Shown piece by piece: positions 52,341 through 61,462 of a stretch of 64,000 nucleotides of DNA (within the stretch, counting starts at the first letter, position 1; each line of letters starts with the position of its first letter). This DNA comes from Sphingomonas adhaesiva (GTDB taxonomy: Bacteria; Pseudomonadota; Alphaproteobacteria; Sphingomonadales; Sphingomonadaceae). Location of the stretch: NCBI RefSeq assembly GCF_036946125.1, contig NZ_JAQIJT010000001.1, forward strand, positions 513,501 to 577,500, written 5' to 3'. The notes below the pieces were generated by a model. It ran no database searches and was not told the DNA's origin. It saw only the letters and a program-made list of their open reading frames with translations. A program made the position numbers and the translations under genes.

Positions 52341-53230
52341 CGCATTCGCGGCATCTGTCGCCCGCGGTCGCCTTTGCGGTGGCGGCGGCGGGGATCGGGC
52401 TGTTCTCGATCATGGATGCGTTCATGAAATCGATGACGCTGGCGATGGGTGTCTACAACGCGCTGTTCTGGCGCACGATGCTGTCGGCCGGGATCGGCGG
52501 TATCGCCTGGCGCGCAGGCGGCGGGGGTTTGCCGACGAGGCGCGCCGCCCGCCTGCACCTGATCCGCGGTGCGATCACGGCGGCGATGGCGCTGCTGTTC
52601 TTCTGGGGGCTGGCGCGCGTGCCGATGGCGCAGGCGATCGCGCTCAGCTACATCGCCCCCCTCCTCGCGCTGCTGCTCGGTGCGCTGGTGCTCAAGGAGC
52701 GGGTCGGCGCGCGGGTGATCGCGGCCTCGCTCGCCGCGCTGGCGGGGGTCGCCACCATCCTGGCGGGGCAGTCGCGGATGGCGCTGGGGCCGGAGGCGTT
52801 CGCCGGCGCGCTGGCGATCCTCGCCTCGGCGATGCTCTATGCGGTCAACCTGATCGTCGCGCGGTTGCAGAGCCAGGCGGCGCGACCGGGCGAGATCGCC
52901 TTCGTCCAGTCCGCGATCGTCACGCTGATCCTCGCCTGCGCCGCGCCGTGGCTGGCGCAATTTCCGCCATCGCCGCAATGGTGGAAGATCGCGGTCGCCG
53001 CCTGTCTCGCCACCGCGTCGCTGTTCCTGCTCGCCTGGGCCTATGCACATGGCGAGGCGGGGTATCTGGCAACGACCGAATATACCTCCTTCGTCTATGC
53101 CGCGGTGCTCGGCTGGGCCATCTTCGGCGAGCGCGTCGCGATCACCACGCTGGTGGGCGCGGGCGTCATCATCGCGGCGTGCCTTTGGGGTGCCCGCCGC
53201 GCCGCCTTGCCGCTAGAGGCGACGGCATGA
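52337..53230 (+). CDS. EamA/DMT-family transporter
   Basis: A 297-residue membrane protein with ten predicted helices in two EamA repeats (about 10-135 and 148-285). The glycine/proline pattern ALSYIAPLLALLLGALVLKERVG, the end of the first repeat, recurs at the end of the second as EYTSFVYAAVLGWAIFGERV. Substrate unknown; relatives export amino acids or metabolites. The start is a GTG (52337) that overlaps the vapC stop (GTGA); the longer frame is vapC shadow. The stop overlaps the next start (ATGA). Confidence 0.85.
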   Translation: MTHSRHLSPAVAFAVAAAGIGLFSIMDAFMKSMTLAMGVYNALFWRTMLSAGIGGIAWRAGGGGLPTRRAARLHLIRGAITAAMALLFFWGLARVPMAQAIALSYIAPLLALLLGALVLKERVGARVIAASLAALAGVATILAGQSRMALGPEAFAGALAILASAMLYAVNLIVARLQSQAARPGEIAFVQSAIVTLILACAAPWLAQFPPSPQWWKIAVAACLATASLFLLAWAYAHGEAGYLATTEYTSFVYAAVLGWAIFGERVAITTLVGAGVIIAACLWGARRAALPLEATA

Positions 53231-53709
53231 CCGTCACCATCCGCCCCGCCGCGCCCGCCGACGTCCCCGCGATCCTGGGCTTCATCCGCGACCTCGCCGC
53301 GTTCGAGCGCGAGCCGGAGGCGGTGAAGTCGACCGAGCCGATGCTCCACGATGCGCTGTTCGGCGCCGATCCCGCGGTAGAGGCGCTGATCGCCGAGCGT
53401 GACGGCCAGCGCGTCGGTTTCGCGATCTTCTACCGAACCTTTTCGACATGGACCGGCAAGCGCGGCATCTGGCTCGACGATCTGTATATCGCGCCCGACG
53501 CCCGGGGCTCTGGCGCGGGCGCGGCGCTGCTACGGGCGCTGGCGGGGATCGCGGTCGATCGCGGCTATGCGCGGTTCGAATGGTGGGTGCTCGACTGGAA
53601 CACGCCGGCACTCGATTTCTATCGGGCGAAGGGCGCGGTGCCGCAGGACGAGTGGACCGTGCAGCGGGTCGACGGCGATGCCTTGCGACGGCTTGCCGGG
53701 CGGGACTGA
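53227..53709 (+). CDS. GNAT-family N-acetyltransferase
   Basis: A 160-residue acetyltransferase. The acetyl-CoA-binding motif is IWLDDLYIAPDARGSGAGAALLRAL (R/Q-x-x-G-x-G/A form), with WWVLDWNTPALDFYRAKGA after it. The sequence resembles the spermidine/diamine acetyltransferase-like group (FYRTFSTWTGKRGIWLDDLYI), but the substrate is not certain. It overlaps the EamA gene by four bases and precedes an SMR exporter. Confidence 0.87.
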   Translation: MTVTIRPAAPADVPAILGFIRDLAAFEREPEAVKSTEPMLHDALFGADPAVEALIAERDGQRVGFAIFYRTFSTWTGKRGIWLDDLYIAPDARGSGAGAALLRALAGIAVDRGYARFEWWVLDWNTPALDFYRAKGAVPQDEWTVQRVDGDALRRLAGRD

Positions 53710-53712
53710 CGC

Positions 53713-54033
53713 ATGGCGTGGCTGTGGCTGATCGCGGGGGGACTGTTCGAGGTCGGGTTCACCACCTGCCTGCGCAACGCGGACGGCTTCCGGCACGTCG
53801 GCTGGACGCTGGGATTCCTCGCCTCGGTCACGATGTCGATGCTGCTGCTGGAGGTGGCGGCGCGGAGCATCCCGATGGGAACGGCCTATGCGGTCTGGAC
53901 CGGGATCGGCGCGCTCGGCACCGTCGTCGTCGGGATCGCTTTCTATGGCGAGGCGGCGACCCCGGTACGGCTGCTGCTGATCGTGGGGGCGGTGGCCTGC
54001 ATCGCCGGGTTGAAGCTGACGGCGGTGCAGTGA
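53713..54033 (+). CDS. Small multidrug resistance (SMR) family exporter, SugE/Gdx-like
   Basis: A 106-residue protein with four membrane helices, the size of SMR transporters. The essential glutamate is in IAGGLFEVGFTTCLR (Glu13). MGTAYAVWTGIGALGTVVVGI is closer to SugE/Gdx guanidinium exporters than to EmrE, so guanidinium or quaternary ammonium export is likely. It works as an antiparallel dimer in the inner membrane. The stop shares one base with the next start. Confidence 0.85.
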   Translation: MAWLWLIAGGLFEVGFTTCLRNADGFRHVGWTLGFLASVTMSMLLLEVAARSIPMGTAYAVWTGIGALGTVVVGIAFYGEAATPVRLLLIVGAVACIAGLKLTAVQ

Positions 54034-54383
54034 TGGCGATCGACGACGGGCTGGTCGACTGGGTGGCGGAGGCGATGGCCCCCGACGGCGTGGTCACGCG
54101 CCGCGCCATGATGGGCGGTGCCACGCTCTACCTCGACGGGGTGGTGTTCGCGATCGTCGGTGGCGACGGCAGCCTGTGGTTCAAGGCCGACCGCGAGAGC
54201 GACGCAATCTGGGACGAAGCGGGCTGCGCGCGCTTCACCTATGCGCGCGGCGACGGCAGTACGGCGACGATGAACTATCGCCGCGCGCCGGACGATTGCC
54301 TCGACGATGCCGACGCGCTGCGCGAATGGGGGTCGCTCGGTGCCGCAGCGGGACGCCGCGCGCCGCAGAAGAAGCGGAAATAG
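54033..54383 (+). CDS. TfoX N-terminal domain protein
   Basis: A 116-residue protein matching the TfoX/Sxy N-terminal domain: VVTRRAMMGGATLYLDGVVFAIVGGDGSLWFKAD is the family core (R.MFGG.GiY..g..Fg.i..g.lylK.d), followed by FTYARGDGSTATMNYRRAP. The C-terminal competence-regulator domain is absent. Single-domain proteins of this type are common in alphaproteobacteria and of unknown role. It ends the plus-strand run that begins with the toxin-antitoxin pair. Confidence 0.82.
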   Translation: MAIDDGLVDWVAEAMAPDGVVTRRAMMGGATLYLDGVVFAIVGGDGSLWFKADRESDAIWDEAGCARFTYARGDGSTATMNYRRAPDDCLDDADALREWGSLGAAAGRRAPQKKRK

Positions 54384-54399
54384 GGGGCTTTGCGGCCGC

Positions 54400-54438
54400 C
54401 ATGGCGAGCGTGGTGAAGCAATCGCTACGCTCGCCATG
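54400..54438. repeat. Palindromic intergenic repeat, copy 3 (partial)
   Basis: Arms CATGGCGAGCG (54400-54410) and CGCTCGCCATG (54428-54438) with GTGAAGCAATCGCTACG between them, a shortened version of the repeat at 4982 and 15401. It lies between the convergent tfoX-like and ppa genes. Confidence 0.7.
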
Positions 54439-54452
54439 ACGCTGCGCGCTGC

Positions 54453-55028
54453 TTACCGCCCCGGAACGTCGTGGTCGTGCGGCTCCTCGCCCTCGGCCTT
54501 GGCGGCCTTGTAGCGCTCGATCGCCTCCAGCGTGATGCGACGCGCTTCCTCGCGGTCGCCCCAGGTGCCGATGCGCACCCACTTCTTCTTTTCCAGATCC
54601 TTGTAGTGGGTGAAGAAGTGCTCGATCTGCTCGAAGACGATCTCGGGGATGTCCTCGCGCCCGGCGACGTTGGAATAATAGGGGAAGGTCGAATCGACCG
54701 GCACGCAGACCAGCTTCTCGTCGCCGCCGGCCTCGTCCTCCAGGTTCAGCACCGCGATCGGGCGCGCGCGCACGACGCAGCCCGGGATGAACGGCGAACG
54801 CGCGATGACCAGCGCGTCGAGCGGATCGCCGTCGGGCGACAGCGTGTGGGGCACGAAGCCGTAATTGGCCGGATAGCGCATCGGCGTATGGAGGATGCGG
54901 TCGACGAACAGCGCGCCCGACGCCTTGTCGAACTCGTACTTCACCGGCTCGCCGCCGGTCGGCACCTCGATCACCACGTTCAGGTCGTCGGGCGGGCTCT
55001 TGCCCACCGGGATCAGGTCGATACGCAT
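54453..55028 (-). CDS. ppa: Inorganic pyrophosphatase
   Basis: A 191-residue family I soluble pyrophosphatase. The metal-site motif DGDPLDALV is exact, and VVIEVPTGGEPVKYEFDKASGALFVDRIL and MRYPANYGFVPHT are strongly conserved; a C-terminal His/Asp tail follows. It hydrolyses PPi to drive biosynthesis. The ATG at 55028 is chosen for GAGGGGA just upstream and for the canonical MRIDLIPVG start. Confidence 0.95.
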   Translation of the reverse strand: MRIDLIPVGKSPPDDLNVVIEVPTGGEPVKYEFDKASGALFVDRILHTPMRYPANYGFVPHTLSPDGDPLDALVIARSPFIPGCVVRARPIAVLNLEDEAGGDEKLVCVPVDSTFPYYSNVAGREDIPEIVFEQIEHFFTHYKDLEKKKWVRIGTWGDREEARRITLEAIERYKAAKAEGEEPHDHDVPGR

Positions 55029-55072
55029 TCTCTTCCCCTCAGGAGACGCAGAAAACCGAAACGCCCCGCCGG

Positions 55073-56989
55073 TCAGCGGGGCGCGAGCAGACGATCGAGG
55101 CCGCCGTCGCCGGTGCCGACCTTCTCGAGCCGCGGGTAGCGCAAGCCCCCGTGATAGTCGAGCGCCACCGAGCGGTATGCCTCGCCGCGCTTCACGGTGA
55201 GCGGGATCGGCGTCTTCGTCCCCCTTGCCGCGACGATGGCGGCCTTCATCCGGTCGGCCGACCAGGCCTGTCCGTCGACGGCGACGATCTGATCCGCCAG
55301 CGTCAGCCCGGCGTCGAACGCGGGGCCGTCCCACGTGACCGAGGTGAGCCCGCCGTCGGCATTGGCGACGAACCCGCCCGACCAGGTCAGGTTGGTGTTC
55401 TTGGCGCTCGTCTCACCGGCCTTGAACGAGGGCGTGGGCGTGTCGGTGTAGATCAGGCGGTAGCCGTTGCGCGTGAAGCCGTCGAGCGGCGCCCCCGCGG
55501 CATGTTCGGTCAGCCGCTTGTCCAGGTAACCGGCCCAGTCCCACGGCACGATCTGGTTCAGCGTCGCGGCGACATCGGCGATCGTGTAGGTCACCTCGCC
55601 CCAGTCGCCGTCGCGGATGCCGAAGAAGGCGCGCGCGAAATCGTCGATCGACTTCGTGCCGCCCGACTTCTCGCGCAGCAGCGAATCGACGTCCATCCAG
55701 ACCAGCAGCCCTTCGTTGTAATAATCCTCGCTCCGCTGCCAGCTGGTCCAGCCCTTGGGCTTGCGCGAGGAGATCACGGGATCGTTGGTGGTGTCGAGCA
55801 GGTCGCGCCACTGGCGCGCGGGCTGGCTGTCGTAGGTCGCCATGATCGCGGCATATTGGTCCAGCGTGTCCTGCTTGCTGACCATCCCCGATCGCGCCTG
55901 GAGCACATAGCCCCAGAATTGCGTCTGCCCTTCATAGACCCACAGCAGAGAGCCGCGCATCGGCGTACGGTAATCCGGGGTCCACAGATCCGCGCCGCGA
56001 CGGAACTTGCCGTCCCAGCTGTGGGTGAATTCGTGCGGCAGCAGGTTGCGGCGGCCGGGACCGTCGTTCCACTTGGTGAAATAGCCCGGCGTCACGCCGT
56101 TCTCGCTCGATCGGTGATGCTCCAGCCCGATGCCGCCCAGCTGATCGGTGATCGACAGCAGGAATTCGTATCTGTCGTAATGCTGCGCGCCGAAGGTCTT
56201 CACCGCCTGCTCGACCAGCCGCTGGTGTGCGGCGATCTGCTCGGGCGTGGCGGCCAGCTCCGCGGGATCGTCGGCGAAGACGTTGAGGTTCACGCGCGGC
56301 GTCAGCGGCCACACCTTGCCGTACTTGCCCGCCAGGATCGGCGAATCGATCAGTATCTCGTAGTTGGTGGCGTCATAGGTATAGGTCGCGCCCGCCACCT
56401 TCGCCGGGAGCGCGCCCGCCGCGGTCCAGCCCTGCGGATAGGTGACGGTCATCTGGATCGGGATCGCCCGCGTGAAATAGCCCGCCGGATACAGGCTGAC
56501 CGAATTGGGCTGGAGCGAGATCATCGTCGGCGTCATCACGATGCGACCCTGATCGGGCTTCGTCGCGGAGACGAACTGGAACGCCGCCTCGATCGTCCTC
56601 GCACCCGCCGGTACGTCGATATGGAAGGCGAAGACGTCGACCGGATCGCGCGTCCATTCCACGCGCCTGCCGCCCGCGGTGATGACGAGGCCGGCGAGCT
56701 TCTCGATCTCGCCGCGCGGGGAATGCGCGCCGGGCAGCCATTTCGGAAACAGCAGAGTCATCGGCCCCGCCTGCGGCACCGGGATCGTCTCCTTCACGCG
56801 GAAGATGCCGCGGCGCGTATCGGTCGCGTCGACGCTCAGCCGGATCGTGCCGGGAAAGGGCACGTCGCGCGCCGCCGGGATCGTATCGACGAAGGGCACC
56901 GGCTGCGGCGCGGAATTGCCCGCGGGAACTTGTGCGACGGCGGCGGAGGCGGAGGCGAGCAGGAGGGCGGCGGTCAGCGATCGGATCAT
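55073..56989 (-). CDS. M61-family peptidase with PDZ domain (glycyl aminopeptidase-like)
   Basis: A 638-residue secreted metallopeptidase. A signal peptide (LTAALLLASASAAVAQ) is followed by an N-terminal beta domain, the zinc motif HEFTH (319-323) with the third ligand Glu353 in WVYEGQTQFWG, and a PDZ-like region near the end (about 540-600, FDAGLTLADQIVAVDGQAWSADRM). M61 enzymes include the glycyl aminopeptidase of Sphingomonas capsulata. It is probably periplasmic. It forms a single-gene unit upstream of ppa on the same strand. Confidence 0.9.
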   Translation of the reverse strand: MIRSLTAALLLASASAAVAQVPAGNSAPQPVPFVDTIPAARDVPFPGTIRLSVDATDTRRGIFRVKETIPVPQAGPMTLLFPKWLPGAHSPRGEIEKLAGLVITAGGRRVEWTRDPVDVFAFHIDVPAGARTIEAAFQFVSATKPDQGRIVMTPTMISLQPNSVSLYPAGYFTRAIPIQMTVTYPQGWTAAGALPAKVAGATYTYDATNYEILIDSPILAGKYGKVWPLTPRVNLNVFADDPAELAATPEQIAAHQRLVEQAVKTFGAQHYDRYEFLLSITDQLGGIGLEHHRSSENGVTPGYFTKWNDGPGRRNLLPHEFTHSWDGKFRRGADLWTPDYRTPMRGSLLWVYEGQTQFWGYVLQARSGMVSKQDTLDQYAAIMATYDSQPARQWRDLLDTTNDPVISSRKPKGWTSWQRSEDYYNEGLLVWMDVDSLLREKSGGTKSIDDFARAFFGIRDGDWGEVTYTIADVAATLNQIVPWDWAGYLDKRLTEHAAGAPLDGFTRNGYRLIYTDTPTPSFKAGETSAKNTNLTWSGGFVANADGGLTSVTWDGPAFDAGLTLADQIVAVDGQAWSADRMKAAIVAARGTKTPIPLTVKRGEAYRSVALDYHGGLRYPRLEKVGTGDGGLDRLLAPR

Positions 56990-57015
56990 GTCGGGGGGCG
57001 GCCTCTGGATAATGT

Positions 57016-57036
57016 CGTTACATTCGTGACGTAACG
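57016..57036. promoter_or_regulatory. Inverted repeat upstream of the M61 peptidase gene, possible operator
   Basis: CGTTAC and GTAACG arms separated by 9 bases lie 27-47 bases before the peptidase ATG, in an otherwise GC-rich region. The placement suits a repressor site, but no regulator is nearby. Confidence 0.3.
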
Positions 57037-57046
57037 GGGGGAGGGG

Positions 57047-57715
57047 TCAGTTGCCACCCCCCAGCACGTTGATGCTGAACGCGATCACGCCCAGGTTGAA
57101 GACGAACGCGGCGAGGCATTGTCCGGTGACGATGCGGCGGATGCGCGTGTCGCTGATCGAGACGTCCGAGGTCTGGAACGTCATCCCCAGCGTGTAGCTG
57201 AAGTAGAGGAAGTCCCAATAGTCGGGCGTGTCGGTGCCGGGGAAGTCGATCCCGCCCTCGTCCTTGCCCGCGTCGTCGGGGCTGTAGAAGAGATGCGCAT
57301 AGTGCAGCGCATAGACCATGTTGGTGAACAGCCACGCCAGCGCCAGCGTGGCGATGGCCAGGACGATCGCGACGGTATCGTTCTTGCCCTTCAGCTCGTC
57401 ATGGACCGCCAGCAGGATCACGATCGACACCGCCCCGCTGATCGCGAGCAGCAGCGCGCGGTTGGCGTCGTTCGCCTGCGCGGCGCGGCGCATCCGCTGC
57501 GGCGTACCGCGCCCGAACAGCGAGAGGACCGCGATCAGGAAGACGGCGGCGGCGATGTCGAACCCGCCCATCACCGCGCGGCCCCGCCCCGCCATCTGCC
57601 ACAAGGCGGCGGTGCTGACGGCGAAGACGACCATGAACAGGACGAAGCGCGGCGGTGCCACGCGCTGTCCCAATCCCCACCAGCGATGTGGTTCGTGCAT
57701 GGGCGGTTCGTGCAT
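57047..57715 (-). CDS. DUF1345 family membrane protein
   Basis: A 222-residue protein with about five membrane helices and the DUF1345 hallmark near the C-terminus: YWDFLYFSYTLGMTFQTSDVSISDTRIRRIV, with ALHYAHLFY before it. The D-x-x-Y-F-S-x-T-x-G-x-T pattern resembles an ion-channel selectivity region. Function unknown. A 15-base direct duplication at the 5' end gives two candidate starts (57715 and 57700, MHEPPMHEPH); the first is annotated. A still longer frame would run into the hisS promoter region. Confidence 0.82.
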   Translation of the reverse strand: MHEPPMHEPHRWWGLGQRVAPPRFVLFMVVFAVSTAALWQMAGRGRAVMGGFDIAAAVFLIAVLSLFGRGTPQRMRRAAQANDANRALLLAISGAVSIVILLAVHDELKGKNDTVAIVLAIATLALAWLFTNMVYALHYAHLFYSPDDAGKDEGGIDFPGTDTPDYWDFLYFSYTLGMTFQTSDVSISDTRIRRIVTGQCLAAFVFNLGVIAFSINVLGGGN

Positions 57716-57768
57716 GGCGATCGGCGCTAGCGGAACGCGAAGCGCTCGCCTAGATACGCGCACCCATC

Positions 57769-59034
57769 ATGGCCCGTATCCAGACCCCCGCCCGCGTCCG
57801 CGGCACCCAGGACATCTTCCGCGACGAGGAACGCCGCTTCGCGCACGTCCTCGCCACCTTCGACCGCGTGCGCCGCCTCTACGGCTTCGAACGCGTCGAA
57901 ACCCCGGTGTTCGAGGATACGCAGGTCTTCGCCCGCTCGATCGGCGAGACGACCGACGTCGTGTCGAAGGAGATGTATTCCTTCCCCGACAAGGGCGGCG
58001 ATTCGCTGACGCTGCGTCCGGAATTCACCGCCGGGATCGTGCGCGCCTACATCACCAACGGCTGGCAGCAATATGCGCCGGTGAAGGTCGTCACCAGCGG
58101 TGCGGTATTCCGCTACGAGCGCCCGCAGAAGGGCCGCTACCGCCAGTTCCATCAGATTGACGCCGAGGTCCTGGGTGCGACCGAGCCGGCGGCGGATGTC
58201 GAGCTGCTGACGCTCGCGGACCAGTTGCTGGCCGAACTGGGGATCGAGGGCGTGACGCTCCAGCTCAATACGCTGGGCGACGCGGCGACGCGCGACGCCT
58301 GGCGTGACGCGCTGGTCGCGCACTTCGAGGCGCATCGCGGCGACTTGAGCGAGGACAGCCTGACGCGGCTGGCGAAGAACCCGCTGCGCATCCTCGATTC
58401 CAAGGATCTGCGCGACCGCCCGGTGGCCGATGCCGCGCCGGGGATCGATGCCTATATGAGTGCGGAGGCCGGCGCCTTCTTCGAGACGGTGCAGAAGGGG
58501 CTGGATGCCGCCGGCGTGCGCTGGACCCGCAACGAGCGGCTGGTGCGCGGGCTGGACTATTACCGCCACACCGCGTTCGAGTTCGTCACCGACCGGCTCG
58601 GCGCGCAGGGTACGGTGCTGGCGGGCGGGCGCTACGACGGGCTGGTGGAATCGCTCGGCGGGCCTGCTACCGCGGGGGTGGGCTGGGCCGCGGGGGTCGA
58701 ACGGCTGGCGATGCTGATCGATGAGCCGCCGGCGGCGCGCCCGGACGTGGCCGTGGTGGTCGAGGACGACCGCGCCCACGACGCCGCGGTGGCGGCACTC
58801 GCCCGGTTGCGCCGCGCGGGCGTTTCGGCACAGCTGGTGGCGACCGGATCGCCCAGGAAGCGCTACGACCGCGCTGCGAAAGCTAGTCCCAGATCATTCT
58901 TGGTTTTCACAGACGCACCTGAGCCATCGATCCGTATTTTGATGAAAGACGTGCTGAGTGATGAATTGGATCGGCACGAAGAGTTGAACAACAAGGTGCG
59001 TAGCGTGCTCGGAATGAGCAAACTCGGCGCATGA
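57769..59034 (+). CDS. hisS: Histidyl-tRNA synthetase
   Basis: A 421-residue class II synthetase. Motif 1 lies near [13 protein letters not shown], motif 2 is in [23 protein letters not shown], and the His-specific loops [16 protein letters not shown] and [13 protein letters not shown] are present. The last 50 codons (about 58880-59030) have markedly lower GC and codons rare elsewhere in the window (AGT, AGA, TCA, TTG, ACA), and the anticodon-domain end does not look like the usual VKDL(R/K) version. The frame is intact. It overlaps prfA by four bases. Confidence 0.94.
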   Translation: MARIQTPARVRGTQDIFRDEERRFAHVLATFDRVRRLYGFERVETPVFEDTQVFARSIGETTDVVSKEMYSFPDKGGDSLTLRPEFTAGIVRAYITNGWQQYAPVKVVTSGAVFRYERPQKGRYRQFHQIDAEVLGATEPAADVELLTLADQLLAELGIEGVTLQLNTLGDAATRDAWRDALVAHFEAHRGDLSEDSLTRLAKNPLRILDSKDLRDRPVADAAPGIDAYMSAEAGAFFETVQKGLDAAGVRWTRNERLVRGLDYYRHTAFEFVTDRLGAQGTVLAGGRYDGLVESLGGPATAGVGWAAGVERLAMLIDEPPAARPDVAVVVEDDRAHDAAVAALARLRRAGVSAQLVATGSPRKRYDRAAKASPRSFLVFTDAPEPSIRILMKDVLSDELDRHEELNNKVRSVLGMSKLGA

Positions 59035-60107
59035 CCAGCATCTCGATCGACCGGATCCGCCAGATCGAGGCGCGGCGCGACGAGCTGGCGGCGATGATGG
59101 CTACCGGGGCGCTGGAGGGTGACCGCTTCGTCCAGGTGTCGAAGGAATATGCCGAGCTTGAGCCGGTGGCGCAGGCCGCGGGCGAGGTGCGCCGGCTGCG
59201 GCAGGAGGCCGACAGCCTCGCGCACATGACCGGCGATGCCGATGCCGAGCTGCGCGCGATGGCGGAGGAGGAACTACGCGAGAACCGCGTCGCGCTGGAG
59301 GGTGCCGACCGCCGCCTCGCGCTCGCGCTGCTGCCGCGCGATGCCGCGGACCAGCGCTCGGCGATGCTGGAGGTGCGCGCCGGCACCGGGGGCGACGAGG
59401 CGGCGCTGTTCGCGGGCGACCTGTTCCGCATGTACCAGCGCTATGCCGAGCGGCAGGGCTGGCGCGTCGAGCTGATCTCCGCATCGGACAGCGACGCCGG
59501 CGGCTACAAGGAAGTCGTCGCCAGCGTGACCGGCTCCGGCGTGTTCGCGAAGCTCAAGTTCGAAAGCGGTGTCCACCGCGTCCAGCGCGTGCCGGTGACC
59601 GAGAGCGGCGGGCGCATCCACACCTCCGCTGCGACCGTCGCGGTGCTGCCCGAGGCGGAAGAGGTCGACGTCCAGATCGACGAGGCGCGCGACCTGCGGA
59701 TCGACGTCTATCGCTCGTCCGGGCCCGGTGGCCAGTCGGTCAATACCACCGACAGCGCGGTGCGCATCACCCACCTGCCGACCGGGCTGGTCGTGATCCA
59801 GCAGGACGAGAAATCGCAACACAAGAACAAGGCGAAGGCGCTGAAGGTCCTGCGTACCCGGCTGTACGAGGCGGAGCGCGAGCGACTGGCGGCGGAGCGT
59901 TCGGGCACGCGCAAGGCGATGGTGGGATCGGGTGATCGTTCCGAGCGGATCCGCACCTACAATTTTCCGCAGGGGCGAGTGACCGATCACCGCATCAACC
60001 TGACGCTGCACCGCCTGCCGGAGATATTGCAGGGCGAGATGGACGAGCTGATCGGGGCGCTGGTGGCGGAGGACGAGGCGGAACGGCTGGCGACGCTGGA
60101 GGCGTAG
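59031..60107 (+). CDS. prfA: Peptide chain release factor 1 (RF1)
   Basis: A 358-residue factor that ends translation at UAA and UAG. The GGQ motif is at 233-235 ([20 protein letters not shown]), and the stop-codon recognition region around residues 180-200 ([20 protein letters not shown]) contains the PxT-type tripeptide (PVT) that marks RF1. Length is standard. PrmC, which methylates the GGQ glutamine, is encoded downstream. A small hairpin (60119-60139) follows. Confidence 0.96.
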   Translation: MTSISIDRIRQIEARRDELAAMMATGALEGDRFVQVSKEYAELEPVAQAAGEVRRLRQEADSLAHMTGDADAELRAMAEEELRENRVALEGADRRLALALLPRDAADQRSAMLEVRAGTGGDEAALFAGDLFRMYQRYAERQGWRVELISASDSDAGGYKEVVASVTGSGVFAKLKFESGVHRVQRVPVTESGGRIHTSAATVAVLPEAEEVDVQIDEARDLRIDVYRSSGPGGQSVNTTDSAVRITHLPTGLVVIQQDEKSQHKNKAKALKVLRTRLYEAERERLAAERSGTRKAMVGSGDRSERIRTYNFPQGRVTDHRINLTLHRLPEILQGEMDELIGALVAEDEAERLATLEA

Positions 60108-60118
60108 ACGCGGGCTGG

Positions 60119-60139
60119 CCTGTCGCGCCCCGCGACAGG
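60119..60139 (+). terminator. Hairpin after prfA, possible terminator
   Basis: Perfect arms CCTGTCGCG (60119-60127) and CGCGACAGG (60131-60139), no T tract. The hairpin may be a terminator, or part of the repeat cluster that fills 60108-60360. Confidence 0.4.
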
Positions 60140-60147
60140 ATTCGGCC

Positions 60148-60252
60148 AAGCCCGGCCGGCGGGCGTTGGAAAGAGTTCGCGCAGAGCACGCAAAGGACGC
60201 AGAGATGGCTCGCCCCGCCAATTCCTTCCGTCATTCCCGCGCAGGCGGGAAT
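60148..60252. repeat. Intergenic repeat cluster between prfA and prmC
   Basis: The 253-base gap 60108-60360 holds AAGCCCGGCCGGCGGGCG (60148-60165, also at 14920-14937). A GCAGAGCACGCAAAGGACGC segment (60181-60200) resembles a common bacterial intergenic repeat. ATTCCCGC-GCAG-GCGGGAAT (60233-60252) is a hairpin followed by CCAGACGCG, also of a type often repeated in sphingomonad genomes. No gene is seen. Confidence 0.6.
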
Positions 60253-60360
60253 CCAGACGCGCCGGCGGAGGTCGTTTCGAGCGAAGGCGCGAAGAGGTTG
60301 CGGAACAGGTGAGGTCGTGATCCCCAGAGAGACGGAAGGGCGCTGCCGCGCCGTGGTTCG

Positions 60361-61191
60361 ATGACCGACACGCGTGCCGCGCTGCGCGAGGCCGCCGCGC
60401 GCTTCGCCTTTTCGGATACCCCCCGGCTCGATGCGGAGCTGCTGCTCGCCCACGCGCTGGGCATCACGCGCGAGCGGTTGCTGCTGACGCCGGGCGACCA
60501 TCTCGTGCCGCCTGCCTTCGCCGCGCTCGTCGAGCGCCGCGCCGCGCATGAGCCGGTCGCCTATATCACCGGCATCCGCGCCTTCTGGACGATCGACCTG
60601 CTGGTCGGCCCCGGCGCGCTGGTGCCGCGCGCGGACAGCGAAACGCTGATCGAGGCGGCGGTGGCGCATTTCTCTGGCGGGGAGGGGCCGCGGCGCGTGC
60701 TCGATCTCGGCACGGGTCCGGGCACGTTGCTGTTCGCGGCGCTGGCCGAATGGCCGCGCGCGACGGGGCTGGGCGTGGACGCGAGCGAGGCGGCGCTCGA
60801 CTGGGCGCGGCGCAACGCCGCGGCGCTGGACATGGACGGCCGGGTCGTGTTGCGTCGCGGCGACTGGGGGGCGGGGATCGCCGGGGCGTTCGACCTGGTG
60901 CTCGCCAATCCGCCCTATATCGCGACCGACGCCGAGCTGCCGCGCGAGGTGCGCGCGCACGAGCCCGCGAGCGCGCTGTTCGCGGGCGCCGACGGGCTGG
61001 ACGACTACCGCGTCATCGCGCGCCAGCTGCCGGCGCTGCTCGCGCCGGAGGGCGTCGCCTGTATCGAGATCGGCTGGGACCAGCACGAAAGCGCGGCCGC
61101 GCTGTTTCGCGGGTCAGGGCTGGCCGTCGCGGTGCGGCACGACCTGGCGGGACATCCCCGCTGTCTGGTCGCGACGCACCCGGCGGGTTGA
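60361..61191 (+). CDS. prmC: Release factor glutamine methyltransferase PrmC
   Basis: A 276-residue SAM-dependent enzyme that methylates the glutamine of the GGQ motif in RF1 and RF2. The substrate-binding motif NPPY (183-186, LANPPYIATD) is exact. The SAM loop DLGTGPGT (115-122) differs from the usual DLGTGSGA by Pro for Ser. EPVAYITGIRAFW and LVPRADSETLIE, upstream of motif I, are family hallmarks. It follows prfA after a 253-base repeat-filled gap. Confidence 0.94.
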   Translation: MTDTRAALREAAARFAFSDTPRLDAELLLAHALGITRERLLLTPGDHLVPPAFAALVERRAAHEPVAYITGIRAFWTIDLLVGPGALVPRADSETLIEAAVAHFSGGEGPRRVLDLGTGPGTLLFAALAEWPRATGLGVDASEAALDWARRNAAALDMDGRVVLRRGDWGAGIAGAFDLVLANPPYIATDAELPREVRAHEPASALFAGADGLDDYRVIARQLPALLAPEGVACIEIGWDQHESAAALFRGSGLAVAVRHDLAGHPRCLVATHPAG

Positions 61192-61462
61192 AAAGCCGGG
61201 CGGCGACCCAATATTTCCCTTTGAGAACGCCTGCCGAACGGCTAGGGATGGCGGCGGGGACGCGAACCTGATGGCATCTCGATGCCGGATCGGGCAGCCG
61301 ACCCTCCCTCTCGTCGACAGTCGCTGCAGTCCGGCGACCGTGGCAGGTGCCCGCCGCGCGCTTTGGCGCAGGCGGTTCGCCGGGGATGACTGCAACCCTT
61401 ACCCGATGCCGATGGCCGGGGGGAGCAAGTGCCGGTTTTGGTTCCAGGACGAGGACAGTGAT

